Below the pieces are notes generated by a model. That model searched no databases. It had not been told where the DNA came from and worked only from the letters and a program-made list of their open reading frames with translations. From positions 1-46,063 of the forward strand of contig MFTQ01000006.1 of assembly GCA_001785355.1 (NCBI GenBank): DNA of 46,063 nt, written 5' to 3'. Position numbers and translations under genes: made by a program. Source of the DNA: Candidatus Nomurabacteria bacterium RIFCSPHIGHO2_01_FULL_41_71 (GTDB lineage Bacteria > Patescibacteriota > Minisyncoccia > Phycocordibacterales > UBA9973). Of this stretch, positions 35,216 to 43,447 are shown one piece after another (position 1 is the stretch's first letter; each line of letters opens with the position of its first letter).

Positions 35216-36076
35216 TTACTTCTTGAGCTTGCTACCGGAGAGACGCAGAATAATCTCGCGCGCGACTTTGGAATCGCTGGCGATTATCACAGAAGTGTCA
35301 TCGGCAAAAACATACATAAGAACTTCTTCTCCTTCTTTGTCATATAAAATGCGAGCGTTTTTATTGTCGACAAATCCGTTTTCGAAATCTTTAGTAAATA
35401 AATAATTCGTCTCCGACGAGATTTCTATCCCGAATAAATCATGCAGATTAAAAAGAATTTTATTCTCCCAAGAACGCAAGGATTCAAAAATATCGGAGAA
35501 AGACCGAACTTTCAGAAGTAAAAAGAAATTTTCTCCAGTCTTTACTCCCGCTTGATTTGTCGATCCCATCATAAAATGATCACTGACAAATGCCACCTCT
35601 GGAAGAACCAGATTGGCTTCCAGTAAAGCGATAAACTCCCGAAGACCCACAATACTGCCCCCTCTCGCAAGATAAATTCCTTCCAAGCCTCCGGGGTTAA
35701 CGGCGCTTTTTTTTGCTTTTAAAATAAGATTTTTGACAATCTCGGCCTTTCCAAGCTCGCCAGTTTCCAAAAAAGAGTTTTTGTCGCCCGAAATAATCGG
35801 CGTAAATTCCGGATCAATCGGCACGGTGCGAAGATCTCTCTTTAAAAGAAAAAATAAAAACGTGGCCAAGGCCGCGAAAACAAAAAAAGTGCTTATGAAC
35901 ATATAAATTTTATTTTGTCTCGACTCCGGAGAAAAATTTTTCTTGTTTATTTCTCTTTCTTCCGCCTCGTGAATTATTTTCTTGATTAATCCTTCCCGAT
36001 CATCCTCAATCACCCGAGCCATATCTTCGGCGTAAGTCTCCACAATTTTAGTTTGTAAATTGTTATCTTTTTCCAT
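35216..36076 (-). CDS. Single-pass membrane protein, unknown function
   Basis: 286 residues. A charged cytoplasmic N-terminus (1-56), one transmembrane segment (about 58-80) and an extracytoplasmic domain with no motif recognised. Its stop directly abuts the kinase stop (convergent). TAGAAT (36085-36090 on minus) ends 8 nt before the ATG. It probably belongs to a lineage-specific family. Confidence 0.75.
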   Translation of the reverse strand: MEKDNNLQTKIVETYAEDMARVIEDDREGLIKKIIHEAEEREINKKNFSPESRQNKIYMFISTFFVFAALATFLFFLLKRDLRTVPIDPEFTPIISGDKNSFLETGELGKAEIVKNLILKAKKSAVNPGGLEGIYLARGGSIVGLREFIALLEANLVLPEVAFVSDHFMMGSTNQAGVKTGENFFLLLKVRSFSDIFESLRSWENKILFNLHDLFGIEISSETNYLFTKDFENGFVDNKNARILYDKEGEEVLMYVFADDTSVIIASDSKVAREIILRLSGSKLKK

Positions 36077-36130
36077 GATGGTTTATTCTATCATTTCTTG
36101 TAACATTTGAGTATTTCCGACTTGTGCTAG

Positions 36131-36155
36131 TTGTGCTAGGTCTTGCCTAGCACAA
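36131..36155. repeat. Family C palindrome downstream of pnp
   Basis: Arms TTGTGCTAGG and CCTAGCACAA with a 5-nt loop TCTTG. It is preceded by a direct half copy (CTTGTGCTAG, 36121-36130). No T-tract on either strand, so it is not a standard terminator. A second copy is at 38887. Confidence 0.75.
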
Positions 36156-36185
36156 AAAAATTAACAACGTAAAATATAAGAAATA

Positions 36186-38330
36186 TTATTGAGACTTCTT
36201 AAAAAAATTACTATCCGCTTCCTTGATAGACAGGGCTACCCGGCCGCGCTCGGGATCCACGCTTAAAACTTTTACCGGCACGATCATCCCTTCTTTTATT
36301 ATATCCGAAACTCTTTCCACCCGGAAAGGCGCGATCTCGGAGATATGCACCATGCCATCGGTAAAGGCATTAAGCTTGACAAAAGCTCCAAATTCGGCAA
36401 TTTTTACGACTTTACCTTTCATCGTTTCTCCAGCCTTAAATTCATGGGTCATCTCAAGCACGATTTCCTTGGCCTTTTCCGCCGAACCATTTTTACCGGT
36501 CAGATAAACCGTCCCGTCATCTTCAATCGTCACTTCCGCACCAGATTTTTCTTTTATCTCTTTGATGGTCTTGCCCCCGCTGCCTATTATCATTCCTATC
36601 TGGTCGGGCTTAATTTTTATAATTAATATTTTCGGAGCATTCGGAGAAATTTCAGCTCTAGGAGCCGAAATTTCTTTTTCAATTCTGTCAATAATGGCAA
36701 TTCGCGCGCTCTTAGACTGCCTCATTGCCTCGCCTAATATTTTGATCGGCACACCCTCCACTTTTACGTCGAGTTGAATAGCTGTTATCCCTTTTCTCGT
36801 TCCTGCGATTTTAAAATCCATATCGCCGTGATGATCTTCGGGTCCTTGAATGTCTGTAAGTATTTTATATCTGGGCTCATTATTAATTTTTAATTTTTTA
36901 TCTTTAAATTCTTCTATCATCAACCCCATGGCAATGCCGGCGACAGGCGCCGCAATTGGCACTCCGCCATCCATCAGCGCGAGAGTGGAAGCGCAAATAG
37001 ATGCCTGCGATGTGGAACCATTTGAAGCCATTGATTCAGAGACGACCCGTATGGTATAGGGAAAATCTAAAACGCTGGGCAACACCATCGCGAGCGCCTT
37101 CTCCGCCAAAGCACCGTGTCCCACTTCGCGGCGATTGGTGAACCCGGCTCGCCCTGTTTCACCGGCAGAATAAGGTGGAAAATTGTAGTGATGCATAAAT
37201 CTTTTTTCGTTTTTAATCTGCATGCCATCAATCATATGCCTATCTTCCGGCCCGCCGAGTGTCAAAACCGAAAGCACATGCGTTCCTCCACGATAAAAAA
37301 TTCCGGAACCATGAAGAATAGAAGAAAGTCCTCCCGCCTGTGCGTATAGATCACGCACTTCGTCCATCTTTCTCCCATCCGCGCGTTTATTTTCTTCAAT
37401 CGCTTTTTTGTGCAAAATATCATTTTCCGTGTCATCAAATAAATTATCTTCCAGAGAAAAATCTTCTCTAGCTTTATATTTTTCAGCAACCATTTTATTC
37501 CAAACATTATGCAGTTCGTCAATCTCCTTTTTGCCAGGACCTGAAAAGATCGCCGCCTCTATTTTTGGCAAAATATTCTCATGGAATAATTTCACGGACT
37601 CTGGGTTTATTTCCTCTTTTTCTATAATTCTTTTTTCTTTGCTTATTTCAAGTACGATTTTCTTCTGAAAATCTTCCAATTTGCTTATCTCCTCGCTCGC
37701 TCGAATGAGCGCTTTTTCTAATTCTTCTTCCTTATTCTGATGCGCCGAAGCTTCAATCATATTGATATTCCCATTTTTCCCGCAGACAATCATATCAAAT
37801 TGATACTGCGAATCATCCTGGCGCAAAGTATCGCTAGGATTTATCACGAAATCTTGGTTGTTATATTTCCCGATACGAATCGCGCCTATCGGCCCATTCC
37901 AAGAAATATCGGAAACAGAAAGAGCCAGCGAAGCGGCGTTAATTGCCAAAACAACCGAATCATTGTCGTCCACAGAAAGCACAGTCACTATCACCTGCAC
38001 TGCATGGCGAATAGAATGGTCGAAAAGAGGACGAAGCGTCCGATCAATAACCCGGCTGGCGAGAATCGCGTCCTCGGAAGGCTTGCCCTCTCTCTTCACA
38101 AATCGAGAGCCGGAAATTTTCCCGGCCGCGTAAAATTTCTCCAGATAGTCTACCGTCAAATTAAAATATCCCAGACCTTTTTGCGAATCTCGGGACATGC
38201 AAGCGGTAGCGAGCACCACTGTCTCGCCGTATTTAAGCATCACCGAGCCGTGCGCCTGCTCCGCCAAATCAGTAAAAATAGCAGTTAAAGTTTTTCCTCC
38301 AATTTCCAAATTGTATTCTTTTTTTTGCAT
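36186..38330 (-). CDS. pnp: Polyribonucleotide nucleotidyltransferase (PNPase)
   Basis: 714 residues, full length. A phosphorolytic 3'-5' exoribonuclease. Two RNase PH domains with an alpha-helical linker, then KH (IGMIIGSGGKTIKEIKEKSGAEVTIEDDG) and S1 (KGKVVKIAEFGAFVKLNAFTDGMVHISEI). Second-core motifs GGTHVLSVLTLG and ESMASNGSTSQASICASTLALMDGGVPI are intact. The mRNA has a leader of more than 100 nt with a hairpin. Confidence 0.96.
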   Translation of the reverse strand: MQKKEYNLEIGGKTLTAIFTDLAEQAHGSVMLKYGETVVLATACMSRDSQKGLGYFNLTVDYLEKFYAAGKISGSRFVKREGKPSEDAILASRVIDRTLRPLFDHSIRHAVQVIVTVLSVDDNDSVVLAINAASLALSVSDISWNGPIGAIRIGKYNNQDFVINPSDTLRQDDSQYQFDMIVCGKNGNINMIEASAHQNKEEELEKALIRASEEISKLEDFQKKIVLEISKEKRIIEKEEINPESVKLFHENILPKIEAAIFSGPGKKEIDELHNVWNKMVAEKYKAREDFSLEDNLFDDTENDILHKKAIEENKRADGRKMDEVRDLYAQAGGLSSILHGSGIFYRGGTHVLSVLTLGGPEDRHMIDGMQIKNEKRFMHHYNFPPYSAGETGRAGFTNRREVGHGALAEKALAMVLPSVLDFPYTIRVVSESMASNGSTSQASICASTLALMDGGVPIAAPVAGIAMGLMIEEFKDKKLKINNEPRYKILTDIQGPEDHHGDMDFKIAGTRKGITAIQLDVKVEGVPIKILGEAMRQSKSARIAIIDRIEKEISAPRAEISPNAPKILIIKIKPDQIGMIIGSGGKTIKEIKEKSGAEVTIEDDGTVYLTGKNGSAEKAKEIVLEMTHEFKAGETMKGKVVKIAEFGAFVKLNAFTDGMVHISEIAPFRVERVSDIIKEGMIVPVKVLSVDPERGRVALSIKEADSNFFKKSQ

Positions 38331-38531
38331 GCTTGTCTCGCCGTAGCTTATTAAGCGAAGGCGGATATTTTAGGTTCGTACCCAGACTACAGCATTGTTT
38401 CATTTTTTTGAAACACTACTTTGTGTCTGGGAGCGACCCCCGATTAACTGGTAATTTAGTCTCATACTAGCATTTTTATTCCAAAAAGCAAGAAAATTTG
38501 CGTTTGAATTATAAAAAGATATAATTAAAAA
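38331..38531 (-). promoter_or_regulatory. pnp leader with stem-loop and divergent promoters
   Basis: A minus-strand promoter is possible near 38455-38490 (TTGCTT, 16 nt, TAGTAT). The leader holds an interrupted stem-loop: CCCAGAC (38381-38387) pairs with GTCTGGG (38425-38431), and inside it TGTTTCA pairs with TGAAACA around a T-rich loop. A second small hairpin (GCTTA/TAAGC inside CGCC/GGCG) lies just before the pnp ATG. The plus strand carries the TATAAT of the 38532 gene. Confidence 0.55.
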
Positions 38532-38840
38532 ATGATAGAGAGGAAAAAATCAATGGAACAAAATCCTAAATATGTCAATATTGATGTGGACACAAAAGAA
38601 GAAGCATTGGAAATAGTAAAGGCTTTTTGGAAAGGACGCATCTCATCACCTGGTTACTATGAACAACTTTGTGAAACAAGATCATTCCTTAAGGAATATA
38701 CTGAAGGAGATAGAACAGCTATCTATGAATCTCCTAAAGTCAAAGGGAAATCAAGGGTTTTTATTTCTGGTAATGGCGGTCCTATCTCAGATAAAGGCTG
38801 GAATTGGCTAAAAAATAGCGGTTATAATCTATTAACATAA
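38532..38840 (+). CDS. Hypothetical protein, 102 residues
   Basis: Soluble, mixed charge (NIDVDTKEEALEIVKAFWKG, SFLKEYTEGDRTAIYESPKVKGKSRVFISGNGGP). No family recognised. TATAAT (38520-38525) ends exactly 6 nt before the ATG, a strong sign of a real leaderless gene. Its base composition is slightly more A/T-rich than its neighbours. An alternative ATG eight codons in (MEQNPKY) is possible. Confidence 0.7.
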   Translation: MIERKKSMEQNPKYVNIDVDTKEEALEIVKAFWKGRISSPGYYEQLCETRSFLKEYTEGDRTAIYESPKVKGKSRVFISGNGGPISDKGWNWLKNSGYNLLT

Positions 38841-38886
38841 TTACGATTTTTTGATTTTTAAATTTTTTTCTTCTCTTTCTAAATTA

Positions 38887-38906
38887 CTAGGCAAGACCTA
38901 GCACAA
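38887..38906. repeat. Family C palindrome, truncated copy
   Basis: Twenty bases starting CTAGGCAAGACCTAG match the reverse complement of 36131-36150 exactly; the left outer arm is missing. A T8 run follows on the plus strand. Confidence 0.65.
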
Positions 38907-38912
38907 TTTTTT

Positions 38913-39422
38913 TTACCTCCCCCCGATCAAATATTTTCTCGGATTCTCGGAGAGGTCCACGAAGTCGTCCACCGCTTCGCGAAGTTTGCCGGAAGTAGAC
39001 TGACCAAAAGAAACCACCTCCACCTGCAATCCTATAGTTTGCAAATAATAAACCAAAGGAATAAAATCGCCATCGCCGGAAACTATCACCACGCTGTCGA
39101 GTCGAGAAGACATTTTTATGGCGTCCACCGCGAGCCCCACATCCCAATCGGCTTTTTTTGTCCCGCCGGCAAAAATTTGCAAATCTTTTGTCTTAGTTTC
39201 AATACCAAGCTTTTGCAATGCTTCAAAAAAGTTTTTCTCGTCTCCGGCTTCAGTGGCGATGACATAAGCCACCGCCCGCACCAGCTTCCGGCCCGCCACC
39301 GCGTCTTTTAAAACCGCGCCAAAATTCACTCGCGCTTTGTAAAGATTGCGCGCCGAGTGATATAAATTTTGAGTATCAATGAAAACTCCGACCCTTTGCT
39401 CTTTGTGTTTGATTACGGACAT
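38913..39422 (-). CDS. NYN domain (LabA/DUF88-type) putative nuclease
   Basis: 169 residues. PIN-like NYN fold with conserved acidic residues in VFIDTQNLYHSARN, KKADWDVGLAVDA and VVIVSGDGDFIPLV. Such proteins are predicted metal-dependent RNases. Situated between rpsO and pnp, so an RNA-processing role is plausible but unproven. Confidence 0.9.
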   Translation of the reverse strand: MSVIKHKEQRVGVFIDTQNLYHSARNLYKARVNFGAVLKDAVAGRKLVRAVAYVIATEAGDEKNFFEALQKLGIETKTKDLQIFAGGTKKADWDVGLAVDAIKMSSRLDSVVIVSGDGDFIPLVYYLQTIGLQVEVVSFGQSTSGKLREAVDDFVDLSENPRKYLIGGR

Positions 39423-39449
39423 GATTGTAATAGAATTTTAAACTTCTCT

Positions 39450-39713
39450 TTATACCAATTCCAATTTTTTAATCAGCGCATTGTAACGAGTTTTGTTTTT
39501 ACGCTCCAAGTATTTCAGGTAAGTACGCCTATCGGCTACCATCTTGATGAGCCCCCGGCGGGAATGATTGTCTTTCTTGTGTTTTTTTAAATGCTTCGCC
39601 AATTCGTCGATCTGAGCGGAGATCACGGCTACCTGCACTTCTGGCGAACCAGTATCTTTTTCGTGAACCTGATGTTTCTTAATAACTACTTGTTTTTTCT
39701 TAGTTGCTAGCAT
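39450..39713 (-). CDS. rpsO: Ribosomal protein S15
   Basis: 87 residues from ATG 39713 ([10 protein letters not shown]); the longer frame to 39731 is not needed. It binds 16S rRNA in the 30S platform. The signature is [19 protein letters not shown] with [29 protein letters not shown] (39720-39725 on minus) ends 6 nt before the ATG. It lies near pnp, as in many bacteria, but separated by the NYN gene. Confidence 0.96.
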   Translation of the reverse strand: MLATKKKQVVIKKHQVHEKDTGSPEVQVAVISAQIDELAKHLKKHKKDNHSRRGLIKMVADRRTYLKYLERKNKTRYNALIKKLELV

Positions 39714-39828
39714 GGGAATAGTATGGCACAAAACCGTAAAAATTGCAAATTGGGATCGATTTTAAACATAATTTAAATATCTACTATCTAGACGACCGGC
39801 AGTATAGTAGACAATTTAAACTCGGTTG

Positions 39829-39871
39829 AAATAAGAAACCGCCTGTAGAAGCTCGGCTCCTTAACAAGCGG
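39829..39871 (-). terminator. Intrinsic terminator after the 62-residue gene
   Basis: On minus: CCGCTTGT pairs with ACAGGCGG (one wobble) around a 17-nt loop, followed by TTTCTTATTT. It starts 6 nt past the stop codon. Confidence 0.65.
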
Positions 39872-39876
39872 CATAT

Positions 39877-40065
39877 TCACGCTTTCTCCACCATTATCCC
39901 CTTTTCTGCCAACTTCTGGATATCTTCGTCTTCCCCGTCAAAGATATCCAGAAATGGCTTTGACATGTCATTAATGACTATCACTTTCCCGAGACAAAAC
40001 GTAGTTATGGCCAGAACCATATCCAGGCCCATCTTCCCGCGAGTCGATAAAATCTTCACACGCAT
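39877..40065 (-). CDS. Small protein with a strong Shine-Dalgarno, unknown function
   Basis: 62 residues (MRVKILSTRGKMGLDMV... to EKGIMVEKA) with an acidic C-terminal half (DIFDGEDEDIQKL). GGAGGTG (40071-40077 on minus) lies 5 nt before the ATG and is the only full Shine-Dalgarno I see in the window. TTGACA (40106-40111) may be its -35. A terminator follows directly. These signals make it likely real. No family recognised. Confidence 0.7.
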   Translation of the reverse strand: MRVKILSTRGKMGLDMVLAITTFCLGKVIVINDMSKPFLDIFDGEDEDIQKLAEKGIMVEKA

Positions 40066-40192
40066 GGCTACACCTCCAAAAAAATTGATAGCATGTATAT
40101 ATATATGTCAATTTTTTAAAATACCGATGTCGCACAACCCCGAACGAAAGCCCTCGGCTTCATACGGGGCGGGTGTTTGGTATAATGTTGAG

Positions 40193-41140
40193 ATGGCATC
40201 CGAAATTGACAGATTAAAACGCGAATTTTTGGAATATTTGGAAATAGAAAAAGGTTCAGCCAGAAAAACCCTTGAGAATTACGAGCATTATCTCAATCGT
40301 TTTTTTGAGCGCGCAAAAATAAAAACTCCGGCCGATATTACGGACTCCGCCGTGCGTGAATTCCGATTATGGCTCAATCGCCAGCCCGGCAATAAAAAAA
40401 AAGATTTGAAAGAAACAATGTCCAAAAAAACCCAGAATTACCACTTAATCGCCCTTAGGATATTTCTCAAATACCTCGGCAAAAGAGACATTGAGTCTAT
40501 GTCCGCCGATCGGATAGAATTGGCTAAAATTCCGGAGAGATCTATAGATCTCATCACTGAAGAAGAGCTCGTACGGCTACTGGAAGCCCCAAAAGGCAAT
40601 GATATAAAAACTCTTCGGGATAAAGCGATATTGGAATTTCTATTCTCCACCGGACTGCGCGTTTCCGAACTCTGTTCTCTCCCCCGAGACATCAATCCTG
40701 CATCTCTCGAGCTCTCTGTGCGCGGTAAAGGAGGCAAAGTGCGAGTAGTCTTCATCTCCGAACGGGCAAGAACTGCCCTAAAAAAATATTTGGATGCCAG
40801 AAAGGATATGGGAGAAGGATTGTTTGTGCGACTTGAAACCCGAGAGGTTGCTCCTCAAGTGAAACATAAAAAATATACCGGTAAAGAATACGGCAACTTG
40901 GACAGGCAATCAGTGGAAAGAATCGTAAGGCATTATGCAATCAAGGCCGGCATAGCCAAGAAGGTGACTCCTCACGTTATTCGACATTGCTTCGCCACCG
41001 ACCTCCTCTCAAACGGCGCGGATATCCGTTCGGTGCAGGCTATGCTCGGACACTCCAATATCGCCACCACGCAAATTTACACCCATGTTACAGACAAAGC
41101 CCTGCGGGAAATTCATAAAAGGTTTCATAATAAAAAATAA
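40193..41140 (+). CDS. xerC: Tyrosine recombinase, XerC/XerD type
   Basis: 315 residues from ATG 40193; the longer frame from 39965 is rejected because TATAAT (40181-40186, extended TGG) ends 6 nt before this ATG. Resolves chromosome dimers at dif. The SAM-like N-domain (1-105) is followed by the catalytic set Arg156 (STGLRVSEL), Lys182 (GKGGKVR), His261/Arg264 (PHVIRHCFATDLL), His287 (LGHSNIATTQIYTHV) and Tyr296. An extra lysine-rich segment (about 216-236) is present. It is the only Xer in the window. Confidence 0.92.
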   Translation: MASEIDRLKREFLEYLEIEKGSARKTLENYEHYLNRFFERAKIKTPADITDSAVREFRLWLNRQPGNKKKDLKETMSKKTQNYHLIALRIFLKYLGKRDIESMSADRIELAKIPERSIDLITEEELVRLLEAPKGNDIKTLRDKAILEFLFSTGLRVSELCSLPRDINPASLELSVRGKGGKVRVVFISERARTALKKYLDARKDMGEGLFVRLETREVAPQVKHKKYTGKEYGNLDRQSVERIVRHYAIKAGIAKKVTPHVIRHCFATDLLSNGADIRSVQAMLGHSNIATTQIYTHVTDKALREIHKRFHNKK

Positions 41141-41141
41141 C

Positions 41142-41945
41142 ATGCGTATCATTTCATGGAATGTGAATGGCATAAGAGCAATAAACAAAAAAGGGTTTTT
41201 CGCGCCTTTTGTAAAAAAATATAACCCTGATATTTTATGCCTGCAGGAGACTAAAGCCGAGCGGCATCAAAGCGAAGTAGATCTGCCGGAATATGAAGAG
41301 TATTGGAATTCAGCCGAGCGCAAAGGATACAGCGGCACAGCGATTTTTTCAAAGAAAAATTCGAAACAAAAAATACTGTCGGCAACACTGGATATTCCAA
41401 ATAAAATCGCGAAAAAATATAATTTGGCGGATGACGGCTACGGCAACCCAAATACCGAAGGTCGAGTGCTGACTCTCGAGTTCAAAGATTTTTATATAGT
41501 AAGTGTCTACACTCCAAATGCCAAAGATGATCTCTCTCGCATTCTCCTGCGGCACAAACAATGGGACCCAGCTTTTTTGGAATATATGGAAACACTCGAC
41601 AAAAAAAAGCCCGTCATTTTTTGCGGCGACTTGAATGTGGCGCATACCCCCGATGACCTCGCCCGACCGAAAGAGAACGAAGATAAGAAAGGATTTACAA
41701 ACGAGGAACGCGAAGGAATCGATAAAATCATAGAAGCTGGTTTTGTGGATACTTTTCGCATTTTTACAAAAGGTAACGAACATTACACCTGGTGGAGCCA
41801 CTTTTCAAATGCCAGAGTCCGAAACATCGGCTGGAGAATAGATTATATCTTCGCAAGCAAAAAACTGACGAAAAAAATAAAATCCGCCGAAATTCTCCCG
41901 GAGGTTCTGGGTTCCGACCACTGCCCGGTGATGATAGAAATATAA
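41142..41945 (+). CDS. xth: Exodeoxyribonuclease III / AP endonuclease
   Basis: 267 residues from ATG 41142, 1 nt after the xer stop. Cuts abasic sites in base-excision repair. EEP-fold motifs: SWNVNGIRA, LQETKA, SVYTPNA, GDLNVAHTPDDL, GWRIDYIFAS and LGSDHCPV. All catalytic residues are present. Co-transcribed with the recombinase. Confidence 0.95.
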   Translation: MRIISWNVNGIRAINKKGFFAPFVKKYNPDILCLQETKAERHQSEVDLPEYEEYWNSAERKGYSGTAIFSKKNSKQKILSATLDIPNKIAKKYNLADDGYGNPNTEGRVLTLEFKDFYIVSVYTPNAKDDLSRILLRHKQWDPAFLEYMETLDKKKPVIFCGDLNVAHTPDDLARPKENEDKKGFTNEEREGIDKIIEAGFVDTFRIFTKGNEHYTWWSHFSNARVRNIGWRIDYIFASKKLTKKIKSAEILPEVLGSDHCPVMIEI

Positions 41946-41968
41946 ATAAGTGTCTGTAGACGTCTGTC

Positions 41969-41989
41969 TGTAGACGTCCGACGTCTACA
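41969..41989. repeat. Family B palindrome downstream of RAYT 2
   Basis: Arms TGTAGACGT and ACGTCTACA, loop CCG. Just before it lies a direct half copy (CTGTAGACGT at 41955-41964), as in family C at 36121. Confidence 0.85.
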
Positions 41990-41992
41990 AGA

Positions 41993-42691
41993 TCAATCAT
42001 CATTGAAATCAAAACTTGCTTCCTCTTTTTCATCGATTTTTAAAGATTTTTTACCTCTATTTTCTCGCACTATGTCAACCATCTCTATCCCGTGTTTGAA
42101 AAAATTTTTATAACCACCAAACCATTTTAAAAATTTGTTTCCCTCTTTGGGATTTATTAAATAAAAATTGCCTGTCCTATACTCTTCTTCGCTACTGCGT
42201 ACCAATTTTAATTTATTTTTGGAAATATTATGCACTTTATAATTCCACATCACATAGGCAAAAAGCATTTCAAAATAATTCTCTTTTTCGGCGTAATTTG
42301 ATTTAAATTTACCTTGAAGTAACGATCCGCTGCGATCATTTTTATCGTTAAAGTATCTCGTATACCCTCCTTGCAATCGTTTCATAAATTCGCTAATACC
42401 TTCGTCAATTTCTTGTTTCAAAATAAAATGAAAATGATTTGGATTAAGACAATATTCAACAAAAGAAACAAGCCGCTCTTTATTAGACACTTGTAGACGT
42501 CGGACGTCTACAAATTGTTTTTGCTCACGTAGAGCCAATTCCAAACTCCCCACAGCATCTTTATAGGCAAACAACTTCATGCATAATAAGAATCTTTCAA
42601 TATCTTTTTCGTTCATGAAAATATCACGCTTATCAACACCTCTATTGTAAATATGAAAATAAGAACCGGTAATGAAAGGATGTTTCCTCAT
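41993..42691 (-). mobile_element. Y1 (HUH) transposase of the RAYT type, copy 2
   Basis: 232 residues. YFHIYNRGVDKRDIF, the HUH motif NPNHFHFI (His86, His88) and a tyrosine candidate in GGYTRYFNDKNDRSGSLLQGKFK (Tyr110 or Tyr113). It clearly resembles copy 1 but is diverged and has a different palindrome partner. Family B palindromes lie downstream, upstream and within the gene (residues 60-67). TATACT (42698-42703 on minus) ends 6 nt before the ATG. Frame intact. Confidence 0.9.
42491..42513. repeat. Family B palindrome inside the RAYT 2 gene
   Basis: Arms TTGTAGACGT and ACGTCTACAA, loop CGG. Read in frame as FVDVRRLQ. This site does not correspond to the internal palindrome of RAYT 1. Confidence 0.85.
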
Positions 42692-42705
42692 GCGGAAAGT
42701 ATATC

Positions 42706-42730
42706 ATTGTAGACGTCCGACGTCTACAAT
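42706..42730. repeat. Family B palindrome upstream of RAYT 2
   Basis: Perfect 11-bp arms (ATTGTAGACGT and complement), loop CCG. It lies 2 bp upstream of the RAYT 2 -10 box. Confidence 0.85.
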
Positions 42731-42784
42731 TGGCAAGGCTCGGCCACTTGTCCGGTATTAATGGAAATATGGTATAATTTCATC

Positions 42785-43399
42785 ATGTCCCACACCAGAC
42801 TAGATCAGCTTTCGGACGGAATATTCGCTATCGTGATGACGCTGCTTGTCTTTGAGATTAGAATTCCGGATGCCGTCCACATAGCAAGCAATCAGGAGCT
42901 GTGGTTCGTACTAAAGAATCTCGGCACATACTTCGCAAGCTACGTTCTCTCTTTCGCCCTTTTATTCACCTATTGGCGAGCGCACCATTTCTTCGTTTCC
43001 ATTTATGCCAAAAACATAGACACCGCCCTCACCAACATAAACGCTCTTTTCTTTCTCTTGATCGCTCTGATCCCCTTCTCTTCTTCACTCCTCGGCAGAT
43101 GGAGCGAGTATGAGTTGGCTATCGCCGTCTTTGGCGTACACATCATCATGATCGGCATGGCCCTGTATGCCATGAGAAACTACGTATTATATTCCCCGCA
43201 CATAAAGAATCCAGAGATAACTCCCAGAGAAATTCATGGCTCGACGGTGCGTACCTTGGTGCCGGTGGTCTTTGCCCTGATCGCCATTCCGCTTAGTTTC
43301 ATAAATACCCAAGTCTCCCTAGTTCTCTTCACTTTGGCCGTTCTTTTCAACCTCTCCGCCTGGAGTACCAAGCTTTTTGAAAAAATTTTTAAGTATTAA
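42785..43399 (+). CDS. TMEM175-like potassium channel family protein
   Basis: 204 residues from ATG 42785; TATAAT (42773-42778) ends 6 nt before it. The family signature in helix 1 is RLDQLSDGIFAIVMTLLVFEI (R-x-x-x-x-SD-x-x-FA), with about five to six membrane helices overall. Bacterial TMEM175 proteins are K+-selective channels. One repeat per chain, so a tetramer is expected. Function is inferred from the family. Confidence 0.87.
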   Translation: MSHTRLDQLSDGIFAIVMTLLVFEIRIPDAVHIASNQELWFVLKNLGTYFASYVLSFALLFTYWRAHHFFVSIYAKNIDTALTNINALFFLLIALIPFSSSLLGRWSEYELAIAVFGVHIIMIGMALYAMRNYVLYSPHIKNPEITPREIHGSTVRTLVPVVFALIAIPLSFINTQVSLVLFTLAVLFNLSAWSTKLFEKIFKY

Positions 43400-43407
43400 G
43401 TTATATT

Positions 43408-43432
43408 ATTGTAGACGTCGGACGTCTACAAT
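43408..43432. repeat. Family B palindrome between TMEM175 and zinc-ribbon genes
   Basis: Perfect 11-bp arms (ATTGTAGACGT and complement), loop CGG. It is a solo copy in a 48-bp intergenic gap, where it could also act as a terminator-like hairpin. Confidence 0.85.
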
Positions 43433-43447
43433 TTAGTGTAAAAATCT

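Noticed and set aside
38360-38400. Possible tRNA (GGTTCG stretch near 38373)
   Set aside because: No acceptor stem, anticodon arm or CCA context; it fits better as part of the pnp leader stem-loop.
39780-39811. dif-like site near the Xer gene (TCTACTAT ... ATAGTAGA)
   Set aside because: Arms are only 8 bp with a 16-bp spacer, unlike the 28-31 bp dif layout; probably a chance or minor hairpin.
39965-40192. N-terminal extension of the Xer recombinase
   Set aside because: The extension overlaps the antisense 62-residue gene, is not recombinase-like, and the TATAAT promoter lies inside it.
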